A DNA stretch of 64,000 nucleotides from Paenibacillus macerans (GTDB lineage: Bacteria > Bacillota > Bacilli > Paenibacillales > Paenibacillaceae), in contig NZ_UGSI01000001.1 of NCBI RefSeq assembly GCF_900454495.1, positions 4,838,501-4,902,500 of the forward strand, read 5' to 3'. The position numbers and the translations under genes were made by a program. Positions 34,177 through 42,850 of this stretch are shown piece after piece. How positions within the stretch are numbered: the stretch's first letter is position 1; the number at the start of each line of letters is the position of its first letter. The notes beneath the pieces are model-generated. The model worked only from the letters and a program-made list of their open reading frames with translations. It was not told the origin of the DNA and searched no databases.

Positions 34177-35500
34177 TTGCACAGCCTTTGTGCCCGAGCC
34201 GCTGCCCGAAGCCTACATCGGCATAAGGAACGGAACCATTGCTTACGTAGGAACTCAGAAACCCGACGGAACCGCAGAAACTGCGTTTATAGATATGCAA
34301 CGGCGCTTCGTGCTGCCGGGTTTGATTGATTCGCATGTCCACTTCCGCACGCCCGGGCTCGATCATAAGGAAGACTATCGGCATGGCTCCATGGCAGCGC
34401 TGGCCGGCGGGGTAACAACTGTTCTGGATATGCCCAATACAAAACCCGAGATCAGTACCCGTGCCGCATTGCAGGAGAAAGAACAAACCGTTCAAAAACT
34501 TTCTTACGTGCATTATGGTCACCATTTCCTACTAACCAGGCGCAACCTAGAAGAGATTAAGTGCTTGCAGGCCGGTGACGTCGCTTCGGTTAAAGTTTTT
34601 ATGGCAGGGCATGAAACGGCGGAACACACGGTTTACGATTACAACTATTTATTAGAAGCGGCCGGTATTCTGGCGGCTAAAGGCATGTTGATGACCGTGC
34701 ATGCAGAGTATGAGCCCTTGCTCAAGCGGACAGCATCCATGGCTCCCAGCGGATATGAGGAAGACCGCAGGCGGGATGCCGCGATTCGTGCCGTGGAGAT
34801 GATGATCGGTATCAGTCGGCAGACAGGATGCCAGATTCATATCGTCCATACTTCCACTGAGGAAGAAGCTTCGCTAATTATAGCGGCCAAATCGAAAGGG
34901 ATTCCGGTCACCTGCGAAGTCATTCCGCCCCACCTTGTCTTTACGAATGAAGATCTGCTCCGCAAAGGATGGGATTTTAAGCTGTCTCCACCACTAAGGA
35001 CTAGACGGGATGCAGCCTGCCTGTGGGAACATCTCATAACCGGATATATCGATACCATCGGTTCAGACCATGCGCCTCACACAAGAACTGAGAAGAACAG
35101 TTCTTCTCCCCCTGCAGGCATGCCTGGCGTTCAAGAGATGGTATCTGTTATTTTTTCCGGTTTCATAGATAGAGGTCTTAATCCTGAGCAAGCTGCCGCC
35201 CTGATTGCGAAGTATCTGTCTCAGCGTCCGGCCGAGCTATTTCACATTCCAGGCAAAGGCAGACTAGCCCAGGGATTCGATGCCGATCTGACCGTGTTGG
35301 AACCCTTCGCAACCTTCGTGATGACCGATGAGAAAGCTTTTTCCAAGTGCAAATGGAGTATATATACGGGACAATCTTTACGAGGAGAGGTTCAGATGGT
35401 CTTCCTTAACGGCACCGTGGTCTATGCCAACAACGTTATACAAACGGAACAGCCTACAGGCCGCAAAATCACTTTGGAATCGAGGAGATGCACCGTATGA
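34145..35500 (+). CDS. Dihydroorotase-like cyclic amidohydrolase
   Basis: 451 residues, metal-dependent amidohydrolase barrel. Metal and catalytic elements are visible: GLIDSHVHFRTPGLDHKEDY, the Lys to be carboxylated in VASVKVFMAG, TVHAEYEP, IHIVHTSTEEE and GSDHAPH. It resembles dihydroorotases and allantoinases and would open or close a cyclic amide or ureide. No other pyrimidine gene is near, so it probably serves the product of this cluster. The ATG at 34145 lies inside the end of the flavoprotein gene (32-base overlap) after GGAGGAG-like sequence; the longer upstream frame is an out-of-frame read of that gene. Confidence 0.85.
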   Translation: MTIACDLVLFNCTAFVPEPLPEAYIGIRNGTIAYVGTQKPDGTAETAFIDMQRRFVLPGLIDSHVHFRTPGLDHKEDYRHGSMAALAGGVTTVLDMPNTKPEISTRAALQEKEQTVQKLSYVHYGHHFLLTRRNLEEIKCLQAGDVASVKVFMAGHETAEHTVYDYNYLLEAAGILAAKGMLMTVHAEYEPLLKRTASMAPSGYEEDRRRDAAIRAVEMMIGISRQTGCQIHIVHTSTEEEASLIIAAKSKGIPVTCEVIPPHLVFTNEDLLRKGWDFKLSPPLRTRRDAACLWEHLITGYIDTIGSDHAPHTRTEKNSSSPPAGMPGVQEMVSVIFSGFIDRGLNPEQAAALIAKYLSQRPAELFHIPGKGRLAQGFDADLTVLEPFATFVMTDEKAFSKCKWSIYTGQSLRGEVQMVFLNGTVVYANNVIQTEQPTGRKITLESRRCTV

Positions 35501-37281
35501 AACAAGCCACCCTTTCTCCCATCGTCTATCATTGGGACCTCTCACCGCTTTATAAAAACCGGGGCGCGTGGTCGGAAGACTTGGCGGAAGTAAAGCAGCT
35601 TGCCCAGAAATTACTTCACTTCCGGGGTATCTCTACATTGACCGTTGCAGCGCTCGAATCAGCACTGCAGCTGCAGAGCCGTATTTTTATGCTGCTGGAT
35701 AAACTGTATATTTATCCGAAGCTCAGGCTCGATCTCGATTATCAGGATGAGGAGGCCCGGCAAATGTGTGATATGGCGAGTCACGCCAGCCGTCGCATTC
35801 TAAGCGATATCGCTTTTTTAGCCGATGAACTGCGAAGCTTGGACGAATCCTTATTAACAAAAACATCCGCTGATTCCTTAGCAAACTACCGCCGGCTGCT
35901 GCAAGAATTTAAACGCTTCGGGCCTCATATGCTGGATGCAGATCAGGAGGATATCCTAGCCCAGTTGCATCAGATTACGGGACATGTGTATCAAACGTAT
36001 AGGATATTAAGGGAACAGGAGACCGTCTATCCTGATATCACCGATGCCTCGGGAGAAAATATAGTACTTCTAGACAATAATTACCCCTTGCTAATGGAGC
36101 ATCCGGACCGCAATGTCAGGAAACAAGCTTATTATGGGGTTATGTCCGCCTTGCATCAAAAGCGCGAAACATTTGCCAGTCTGCTGAAAACCTATGCTCT
36201 GCAGCTAAGTCTAAATGCCGGATTTCGCCGGCACGAATCTTCCTTTGCAGCCGCTCTCTTCGAGGAGGAAATACATCCAGAGATTTACGGATATTTAATA
36301 AACGCCGTTCACCTGCATCTCAATACCCTTCACCATTACATAAATTTGCGGAAGAAGCTTCTGGGCGTAACACAGCTGGGTTCCTACGACTTGCTTGCAC
36401 CTTTACCCGCGCAGAGCGAACCGGTTGTCGGGGTACAGGAGGGACTGGCGCTTATCGAAAGTTCCCTTGCACCTTTAGGCGAGGAATATTACGATTATCT
36501 TGCCTACCTTATCGGCGTCAATTGCATCGACTTCTATCCGGATTCCCGTAAAACGGACGGAGCCTACACCTGGAATGTTTATGATGTTTATCCCTATATA
36601 TTGTTGAATTACAATAACAACACAGACAGCCTTTTTGGCCTTGTTCACGAGTTGGGCCATGCCGTCCACTATATGTTCACGAACCGGCACCAGCCATACA
36701 TTTACGCCGACTGCCCGGTTTTCCTGTCCGAGATTGTGTCAAATGTGAACGAATGTCTGCTCATCCGTCACCTCCTTGAGCATGCTGAGGACAGCTCAAG
36801 CCGCTTGTATTATTTGAGCTACTATATAGAAATGTTTAGGAGTACGGTATTCAGACAATCGCTGCTCGCCGAATTCGAGCACTTCATCTACAGCACATTG
36901 GACGCGGAGCAGCCGCTGAACGCTTCCTTGTTGTGCGAAACCTACAAATCGCTCACTCGTTCTTATTATGGCGACGGATTGCTGGTTGAAGATCTGCAAG
37001 GCTCGGAGTGGATCAGAGCCTCGCATCTCTATAAAAATTTTTATATGTTCAAATATCCCGTCGGTTATCTGATTGCCCTTCAAATCGTCCAGAACATTCA
37101 TGAGCAAGGCGCTCGTTACGCAGAAAAGTATACACGTATGTTGAAAGCGGGAAACGCTGCGCCTGCAGTTGACTTACTGCGGACCATCGATATCGATGTT
37201 GATGACCCGAACCTGTACGGCAGCGGCTTAAGAATATTCGAAAGCTTAATCACAAATCTAGAGGAGGCTTGCTATGCCTAG
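35497..37281 (+). CDS. M3-family oligopeptidase (PepF-like)
   Basis: 594 residues, zinc metallopeptidase with the HExxH site in GLVHELGHAVHYMF (about residue 388) and the downstream Glu region in FLSEIVSNVNECLL. It looks like oligoendopeptidase F throughout and has no signal peptide, so it acts in the cytoplasm on short peptides. In this setting it is a candidate for leader removal or for breakdown of the matured peptide to a small product. The second ATG (35497) is chosen because GAGGAG at 35482-35487 sits at proper distance; ATG 35488 touches that site. Four-base overlap with the gene before. Confidence 0.9.
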   Translation: MKQATLSPIVYHWDLSPLYKNRGAWSEDLAEVKQLAQKLLHFRGISTLTVAALESALQLQSRIFMLLDKLYIYPKLRLDLDYQDEEARQMCDMASHASRRILSDIAFLADELRSLDESLLTKTSADSLANYRRLLQEFKRFGPHMLDADQEDILAQLHQITGHVYQTYRILREQETVYPDITDASGENIVLLDNNYPLLMEHPDRNVRKQAYYGVMSALHQKRETFASLLKTYALQLSLNAGFRRHESSFAAALFEEEIHPEIYGYLINAVHLHLNTLHHYINLRKKLLGVTQLGSYDLLAPLPAQSEPVVGVQEGLALIESSLAPLGEEYYDYLAYLIGVNCIDFYPDSRKTDGAYTWNVYDVYPYILLNYNNNTDSLFGLVHELGHAVHYMFTNRHQPYIYADCPVFLSEIVSNVNECLLIRHLLEHAEDSSSRLYYLSYYIEMFRSTVFRQSLLAEFEHFIYSTLDAEQPLNASLLCETYKSLTRSYYGDGLLVEDLQGSEWIRASHLYKNFYMFKYPVGYLIALQIVQNIHEQGARYAEKYTRMLKAGNAAPAVDLLRTIDIDVDDPNLYGSGLRIFESLITNLEEACYA

Positions 37282-38521
37282 AAAAAAAAGTCTGCTTAGA
37301 GACAACCGCAGCTTTAGAAACTTATGGCTTGCGCAGACCGGAAGCACGATAGGCGACTGGTTCAACCAAGTCGCGCTTGCGCAGACCACCCTGGCGCTCA
37401 CCAACTCGGCGGCCGGCATGGGGCTTGTACTGCTCTGCCGGTCATTTCCCGGGTTTATTCTGGGCCCCTTGATCAGCCCGCTTGTCGATCATCTTCCCAA
37501 AAAGAAGATTATGATCGCAACCGATCTGTTACGGGCGCTGTTTGCTTTAAGCTTCATTGCCGCCATTGCTGCGGATCAGAGTTTCTTCCTCTATGCAGGC
37601 GCCTTTCTTCTAGGGTTGAGCGGGGTTATGTTCAATCCTGCCTCGCAAGCTTACTTGCCGCACATTGTCAAACAGGAAGAACTCGCGGAAGCTAACGCCA
37701 TCAGTTCTACGACTTCCGGCTTTGTAAGTGTAATCAGTACCATACTAGGCGGTATCGTATCAGCTTTAGTCAGCCCTGTGCTCTGTTTTGCCATTAACTC
37801 TGCTTCCTATCTATGGTCTGCACTCTGTGTCTCCAAACTGACTTCCACATCCAGCACCCAGTCAGCGCGTAAATCCTTCAGTTATTTCCGCTCGCTATCC
37901 GAAGGGTTCAAGGAGGTCAAGCAAAATACCGTCGCCCGCATGATTATCATTATCGGTATCAGTTGGGGACTTGCCGGCGGCGGATATTATATTCTTATTC
38001 CACTAATCGGCGATTCATTAATCGGGTTAGAGGGATTCGGGATTGGCTTACTCTATGCCGTCGACGGCCTAGGAGTGATTACAGGCTCACTACTGGTCAA
38101 ATCCTACATTAAACACCGTATTACAAGAATGAACCTCGCTTATGGCATCGCTTATGTCACGCAAGCGGTCTTTTTTGCCGGAATCGCGTTATCGGCCAAT
38201 ATTTATTGGGCAGCCTTAATGCTGCTTTGCATGCGGGTCAGTTCCGGAATCATCATCCCGCTCGATACATCTCTGATGCAGATGAATACGCCGCCGGATG
38301 TCCGAGGCCGCGTATTCGCCCTGCACGGATCCACATACAGCGGTTTCATGCAGCTGTCTTACGTGACCTCCAGCCTGTTGTTCGTCAATATGGGCATCCC
38401 GTTCACGGGAGTATTGATCGGTTCCATCTCGTTTCTCTGCGGTCTTTACTGGCTGGTCGGTATGCGCAAACAGCAGACTTCGGGATTATCCACGACGTTA
38501 ACCAAAGGAGAAAAAGTATGA
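37274..38521 (+). CDS. MFS efflux transporter
   Basis: 415 residues with about twelve membrane helices. It starts RNLWLAQTGSTIGDWFNQVA, typical of the EntS/MefA-like drug and siderophore exporters, with the loop-2/3 motif in PLVDHLPKKKIMIATD. It overlaps the peptidase gene by eight bases and is read from ATG behind GAGGAGG. As the only transporter of the operon it is the likely exporter of the cluster's product and may give self-protection. Confidence 0.9.
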   Translation: MPRKKSLLRDNRSFRNLWLAQTGSTIGDWFNQVALAQTTLALTNSAAGMGLVLLCRSFPGFILGPLISPLVDHLPKKKIMIATDLLRALFALSFIAAIAADQSFFLYAGAFLLGLSGVMFNPASQAYLPHIVKQEELAEANAISSTTSGFVSVISTILGGIVSALVSPVLCFAINSASYLWSALCVSKLTSTSSTQSARKSFSYFRSLSEGFKEVKQNTVARMIIIIGISWGLAGGGYYILIPLIGDSLIGLEGFGIGLLYAVDGLGVITGSLLVKSYIKHRITRMNLAYGIAYVTQAVFFAGIALSANIYWAALMLLCMRVSSGIIIPLDTSLMQMNTPPDVRGRVFALHGSTYSGFMQLSYVTSSLLFVNMGIPFTGVLIGSISFLCGLYWLVGMRKQQTSGLSTTLTKGEKV

Positions 38522-38901
38522 TCGAATGCATAGATCACATTGCCATAAAGGTCTCAAATCTGCTAGCGTCTATTCATTTTTATAGAAAGTTTGGATTCGA
38601 GGATATCGAACGCGTCTACTTCAATCACAGGCAAATCTCCATGTTGGAGCATAAAGAGGGGGGAACACCCAAGATCGAATTGATTCAAACGGATCAAGAG
38701 GAGCCCCCGGAAGGTCGCGATTCGCATCATCTTGCCTTCCTGACCCGCGATTTACCGGAAACGATCAGCCACTTGAAGCAGCAAGACATCGTCATTGAGA
38801 AGTCAATGATCCGTACGGGCTTTAATGGCACTCGGTTTATCTTTATTTATGGCCCCGATCGCGAGGTCATACAAATCGTCGAATCAACCGCAAATGAGTA
38901 A
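38518..38901 (+). CDS. VOC (glyoxalase/bleomycin-resistance) family protein
   Basis: 127 residues with two beta-alpha-beta-beta-beta units: IDHIAIKVSNLLASIHFYRK at the start and SHHLAFLTRDLPETISHLK in the middle, ending FIYGPDREVIQIVE. The His and Glu positions suit metal binding. It could be an isomerase/oxygenase-type enzyme or a product-binding resistance protein. The ATG overlaps the stop of the MFS gene (ATGA), with AAAGGAG upstream. Last gene of the operon; a strong hairpin follows. Confidence 0.85.
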   Translation: MIECIDHIAIKVSNLLASIHFYRKFGFEDIERVYFNHRQISMLEHKEGGTPKIELIQTDQEEPPEGRDSHHLAFLTRDLPETISHLKQQDIVIEKSMIRTGFNGTRFIFIYGPDREVIQIVESTANE

Positions 38902-38927
38902 ATCCCCTCGCTTCTAGAACTCACTTA

Positions 38928-38978
38928 ACCCGTAATCCTTTAATCGGAAATGCAGTTTCGAATAAAAGGATTACGGGT
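38928..38978 (+). terminator. Strong hairpin at the end of the biosynthetic operon
   Basis: Perfect 14-pair stem: ACCCGTAATCCTTT at 38928-38941 and AAAGGATTACGGGT at 38965-38978. No T tract follows, so it may act as an mRNA-stabilising or factor-assisted end; the facing yitT gene ends 39 bases on. Confidence 0.65.
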
Positions 38979-39017
38979 AATTCGTTAACTCGACGGACAA
39001 ATTATAAAGTGCTGCCC

Positions 39018-39159
39018 TCACTTCGAAATATCCAAAAACCCCTCGCCAAACACATCCCGCACATCGTGGATGGTGAGAAACGCGGCTTTGTCGATGGATT
39101 TGACAATCTTTTTAAGTGTGGATACCTCTTGCTTGCTGATGACGATGTACAGGACTTCC
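39018..39159 (-). repeat. 142-bp repeat, yitT 3' end (copy 3)
   Basis: Looks base-for-base identical to 27049-27190; similarity stops at 39159 where the rest of yitT continues. The two copies are in direct orientation and enclose the 11.8-kb regulator/biosynthesis block. Confidence 0.85.
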
Positions 39160-39854
39160 TTCGGATTTTTTGTATAGTAGCCATGGCCGGACAGCACCGT
39201 AACGCCGCGGTCCATTTGGGTAATGACCATTTCGGCGATGTCGTTTTGCTTCTCCGAGATGATCGTAACGGCCTTTTTGGGATTCAGCCCCTCAATCAGG
39301 AAGTCCATCACCTTCGTCCCCACATACAAACTGACGATGGTCAGCATCAGCTTCTCCGCCCCGATGATAAAATAGGAGGAAAAGGCCACGATCAAATCGA
39401 AAAACAACAGCGCATAGCTGATATTCCAGTCGAGATATTTATTGGCGATCCGGGCTAAAATCACCGTTCCCGCCGTCGTTCCCCCGGCCCGCACGATCAG
39501 GCCGATTCCGACCCCCACCAGCACGCCGGCGAAGACCGCATTAATGGTCAGCTCATGCGAATTGATCCTCCAGCTTTCCGTCAAATGCAGAAACAGCGAG
39601 TTAAAAGCGATCGCAATCACGGTATACACCGTTGTTTGCCGATCCAGAAATTTGTAGCCGACAGTCAGCAGCAGGCCATTGATCACGATATTGACGATGG
39701 AAGGCGACCACTGAAACAAGTAGTACAAAATAATGGTGACCCCTGTAACGCCCCCCTCGCCAAACTCATTCGGGATGACAAACAAATTGACGGCCAACGC
39801 AAATAAAAAGGCACCCACAATTATAGTAGCGATATCCGCCATTCTCTTTTTCAT
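39018..39854 (-). CDS. YitT-family membrane protein with DUF2179 domain
   Basis: 278 residues. Five or six membrane helices in the first 170 residues (IATIIVGAFLFALAVNLFVI, GGVTGVTIILYYLFQW, FNSLFLHLTESWR region), then a C-terminal cytoplasmic DUF2179 domain (TIISEKQNDIAEMVITQMDR, ending DVFGEGFLDISK). Role unknown; a common family in Firmicutes. Its last 142 bases exist twice more in the window (27049-27190, apparently identical, and 21707-21848, diverged), marking it as the target of an insertion or duplication. Confidence 0.9.
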   Translation of the reverse strand: MKKRMADIATIIVGAFLFALAVNLFVIPNEFGEGGVTGVTIILYYLFQWSPSIVNIVINGLLLTVGYKFLDRQTTVYTVIAIAFNSLFLHLTESWRINSHELTINAVFAGVLVGVGIGLIVRAGGTTAGTVILARIANKYLDWNISYALLFFDLIVAFSSYFIIGAEKLMLTIVSLYVGTKVMDFLIEGLNPKKAVTIISEKQNDIAEMVITQMDRGVTVLSGHGYYTKNPKEVLYIVISKQEVSTLKKIVKSIDKAAFLTIHDVRDVFGEGFLDISK

Positions 39855-40069
39855 AACTACTCTGATCCTCTCTCCAGCAATTCTATCCTCACAACCAGAT
39901 CATCGTATTCCACTTATAGCTATAAAGTCAATATGACTTTTACGCTTTAATTCGCTATCCAATTCACTTAGAAAAGGAATTTTGGCAAGGATTATACCAA
40001 AATAAAAAACAGGCGTTGCAGAGGAGAATGTACCTCTGTCAATAGAGTAGACACAAAGAATCGAGAAAA

Positions 40070-40885
40070 TTATGCGGCAGATCGGTACATACGTTCGCAC
40101 TCATTGGGCGTAGAATACCCAATCGCGGAATGGATTCGTTTTCCATTGTAGAAGCAGGTAATATATTCAAAAATGCGTTTCTTGGCTTGCTTGCGTGTTT
40201 TGAACTTCTCCAAGTAGACAAGTTCTTTCTTAAGCACACTGTGGAACGATTCAATACACGCATTATCGTAGCAGTTCCCTTTGCGGCTCATACTGCCTTT
40301 CATCTTGTAGGTGCGCAGCCGCGCCTGGTAGTCATGAGAAGCGTACTGGCTGCCGCGATCCGAATGATGCAGAACCTCTTCGCACGGTCGCTGCTGGCTG
40401 TGGGCGCGGTCCAGCGCCGTTAACACGAGTTCTTTCGTCATTCGCTCATCCATGTGAAATCCAACGATTTTACGACTGTACAGGTCCATGATGCTTGCCA
40501 GGTATAGCCAACCCTCATCGGTCGGGATATACGTAATATCAGCCACCCAGGCCTTGTTTGGAGCGGACGGATTAAACTCGCGGTTCAACACGTTCTCTTG
40601 GACAGGCAGGTTGTGCTTCGAGTTGGTTGTGGCCTTGTATTTCTTCACCGTGCGAGAACGTAAACCCAGCTCCTTCATGATCCGAGCGACTGTTTTCTCG
40701 GACACTCGTATGCCCTGCTTGTGCAGTTCTTTTGCTACTTTGGGGCTTCCATATAATCGACGGGATTCTAGAAAGATACGACGGATCCGCCGCTCCAGCT
40801 TGCGACGTCGCTTTTCACGTTTGCTGGCTTTTCGCTGGGTCCATTTGTAATAGCCGCTTCGGGATACTTCAAAGGCTTCGCACAT
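40070..40885 (-). CDS. IS3-family transposase OrfB (DDE catalytic part)
   Basis: 271 residues by its own ATG, but probably made as an OrfAB fusion by -1 frameshifting. Catalytic residues are visible in WVADITYIPTDEGW (Asp), HHSDRGSQY (Asp) and NACIESFHSVLKKE (Glu). An HTH_21-type region (YGSPKVAKELHKQGIRVSEK) precedes the integrase core. Appears intact, so the element may be active. Confidence 0.93.
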   Translation of the reverse strand: MCEAFEVSRSGYYKWTQRKASKREKRRRKLERRIRRIFLESRRLYGSPKVAKELHKQGIRVSEKTVARIMKELGLRSRTVKKYKATTNSKHNLPVQENVLNREFNPSAPNKAWVADITYIPTDEGWLYLASIMDLYSRKIVGFHMDERMTKELVLTALDRAHSQQRPCEEVLHHSDRGSQYASHDYQARLRTYKMKGSMSRKGNCYDNACIESFHSVLKKELVYLEKFKTRKQAKKRIFEYITCFYNGKRIHSAIGYSTPNECERMYRSAA

Positions 40886-40932
40886 CTTCGAGACTCGGCA
40901 CTTGAAGCGATGATCGTGGATGAAGGCATAGA

Positions 40933-41220
40933 TCAGCGCCGGTCTTTGGCGAAGTAGTGCATCGCCTTTTTTAAGATGTCGTTCTCCTCTTCCAGATCAC
41001 GAAGGCGTTTCTGAAGATCTCTCATTGCTTTATCGTCGGCTTTCAGTTGCCCACTGCCTGGAAAGGCCTGTGCGCCGTCTTTCTTGTATTCCGCCATCCA
41101 ACGATACAGGGTGTTGTCGCTGATCCCCAGTTCGCGGGCGACCTGCGCCACCGCTTTCCCTTCTTCCTGGATCATCTGAATCGTTTGCAGTTTAAATTCT
41201 TTATCGTATTTTTTCGTCAT
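40933..41220 (-). CDS. IS3-family transposase OrfA
   Basis: 95 residues: a helix-turn-helix (KAVAQVARELGISDNTLYRW) and a C-terminal leucine-zipper helix (DLQKRLRDLEEENDILKKAM). On the minus strand A AAA AAG lies at 40972-40966, in register as two Lys codons, the standard IS3 slippery heptamer; a -1 shift there joins OrfA to the OrfB frame, which is open from that point. AGGTGCTACC before the ATG supplies the ribosome site. Confidence 0.93.
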   Translation of the reverse strand: MTKKYDKEFKLQTIQMIQEEGKAVAQVARELGISDNTLYRWMAEYKKDGAQAFPGSGQLKADDKAMRDLQKRLRDLEEENDILKKAMHYFAKDRR

Positions 41221-41292
41221 GGTAGCACCTCGAATTTGGATAGATTCATTTTACCCGATTCTCGGTTCTCCATGTCTACTTTTTAGTCTAGC

Positions 41293-41712
41293 AGCACTAC
41301 CCCCATGTTATTCGTTTGGGTAGAACCTTTTGCAGTTGGTGGCCATGCTATTTATGTAGATCCAAAACGTATTGGATGCTTTGATTGTCTCTTTGATTCT
41401 TTAGGCCGATATCAAAGAGGTATACTTAGACATCCAGATCGATATTTAAAACGCGAGGCAGGCTGTCAGACATCCTATACTCCTTATAGTGTGGTAGATT
41501 TGAAACGTTTTATTTACGATCTCAACGTATTTATAGATGAGATAATGAAAGGAGAAGTACGAAAGAATACGGTTTTCACATGGATTGGAAATCTAAAAGC
41601 TCATCAAGAACAGGGGAGGGAAATCGCCGGCAGGTGGAAGGCTTCTCAGCCATACTCTTCTTGGCGGTTACCCATTGAAGAATTCGGCTTGTGTGATCGG
41701 TGTGATCCATGA
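41293..41712 (+). pseudogene. E1-like (ThiF-family) adenylyltransferase, C-terminal remnant
   Basis: The open frame comes straight out of the insertion sequence. It reads LFVWVEPFAVGGHAIYVDPK, then GCFDCLFDSLGRYQRGILRH and AGCQTSYTPYSVVDLKRFI. These are features of the C-terminal half of bacterial E1 enzymes fused or linked to E2 and paired with JAMM peptidases; the Cys in AGCQTSYTPY would be the thioester-forming residue. The ATP-binding half is gone. The next gene overlaps by four bases. Remnant of a type II CBASS (Cap2) or other bacterial ubiquitin-like conjugation operon. Confidence 0.7.
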
Positions 41713-42179
41713 TGTATCGATTTGGAAAATATAGACTAATGTTTACACAAGAAGTTATGGGGATTATGCATTCTTATCGACAAATAAGTAAAGGACTGCC
41801 CGAGTCAGGTGGAATTTTGTTAGGGCGGATTTACACGGACAATCGTATAATCATCGATCAGATCTCTGTACCCGGGAAAGGAGACAAGTCCGGTCGTTTT
41901 TTCTTTGAAAGGGATGTTAAACGTGCGCAAGAAATTGCAAGCGGCGCATGGGAAAAATCTGACGGAGAAGTTCGTTACCTTGGAGAGTGGCACACACATC
42001 CTGAAGCGATTCCTAAACCGTCTCCCACAGATCGAAAATTGATTATTGGAATGATACAAGACTCCATTTTGGATCAAGAGTTTTTATTTTTGGTGATTGT
42101 TGGCATTCAGGAAAACTATGTTGGTGTAAGCTATAAGGGCAAAAGATATGTTAATCAATTAGCATTTTGCTCAGATTGA
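41709..42179 (+). CDS. JAB/JAMM metallopeptidase (Mov34/MPN, Cap3-like)
   Basis: 156 residues. The JAMM zinc site is complete: Glu in ESGGILLGRIY and GEWHTHPEAIPKPSPTD (HxH, then Ser and Asp). Such enzymes cleave ubiquitin-like or cGAS-like conjugates made by the neighbouring E1/E2. Start ATG overlaps the E1 remnant stop. With the E1 destroyed and no cyclase or effector present, the gene is an orphan that may still be expressed from the insertion sequence side. Confidence 0.82.
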   Translation: MMYRFGKYRLMFTQEVMGIMHSYRQISKGLPESGGILLGRIYTDNRIIIDQISVPGKGDKSGRFFFERDVKRAQEIASGAWEKSDGEVRYLGEWHTHPEAIPKPSPTDRKLIIGMIQDSILDQEFLFLVIVGIQENYVGVSYKGKRYVNQLAFCSD

Positions 42180-42236
42180 GAGTACCATAAACCTAATAAG
42201 TATCACATGAATTGGAATAGCCTTTGTTGTGAACAG

Positions 42237-42270
42237 ATGAAAGAGAACTGATTATTCAGTTCTCTTTCAT
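42237..42270 (+). terminator. Perfect hairpin after the JAMM gene
   Basis: Fifteen-pair perfect stem ATGAAAGAGAACTGA/TCAGTTCTCTTTCAT with loop TTAT. T-rich but not a clean T run on the right arm; probable bidirectional terminator. Bases 42271-42493 show no feature. Confidence 0.6.
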
Positions 42271-42493
42271 TACATTGTTCATCAAAGCTTGACAAATTAG
42301 GCCTTGAATGAAGGTCGCCCGAGCGTTTGACTAGTAGGATCCAGACGAGAAAGATATCTGTTACTGGGCACGTAAGATCCATATTTGCTTTTTTTGCATT
42401 AACGCTTTACTATGCTATTTCACAAAAGTCGTATTTTGTACATTAGTCTTGACTAATTGAGCATCTGGTCGGTTTCCGGATAGAAACTGTTGA

Positions 42494-42792
42494 TTGACAC
42501 AAAACTCCCCTTATTAACTACGGAATAGAAAAAATATCTCTTAATTAATCGTTATCCCTTCAATAAAAGTAAAGAATCAATCCAATTGCTATTCATTGGG
42601 GAAGGTTTTGGGTAACCCCGCTTGCATTAATGGGGATTTTGTGTCATTATCGCTAATCATAAGGGGAGTTTTGTGTCAATCTTCAAGTAAAAGGGGAGAA
42701 TTGTGTCACAAAAAAATGACACAATTCTCCCCTTTTAAACAAAAAGAACCCTTATAAAATAAGAATTTCTTAAAAGGGTACTTTTGTGTCAA
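42494..42792. repeat. Six copies of a 20-bp motif resembling transposase-binding sites
   Basis: Consensus TTGACACAAAANTCCCCTTA. Copies: 42494-42513 (plus), 42628-42647 (minus), 42660-42679 (minus), 42689-42708 (minus), 42717-42736 (plus), 42772-42792 (minus). The first and third are perfect inverted partners over 20 bp, as are the fourth and fifth, which face each other across eight bases. Multiple ordered copies of such a motif recall TnsB sites at the ends of Tn7-like transposons. No transposase gene of that type is present here. Confidence 0.75.
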
Positions 42793-42850
42793 TCTACATC
42801 AGCTCTCGCAGCGGCAACGAGCTTCCCTCGGCTCCGTACAGATACTCTGC

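Larger units (their letters stand above)
40038..41290 (-). mobile_element. IS3-family insertion sequence
   Basis: Two overlapping-frame transposase genes on the minus strand between imperfect inverted repeats: AGTAGACACAAAGAATCGAG at 40046-40065 and the reverse complement of AGTAGACATGGAGAACCGAG ending at 41280. Exact ends and target duplication are not certain by eye. It has inserted into, or replaced the left part of, an E1-like gene whose frame continues from 41293. Confidence 0.85.

Noticed and set aside
38206..38517. Upstream extension of the VOC-protein frame
   Set aside because: Out-of-frame read of the MFS gene; the true start overlaps the MFS stop as ATGA.
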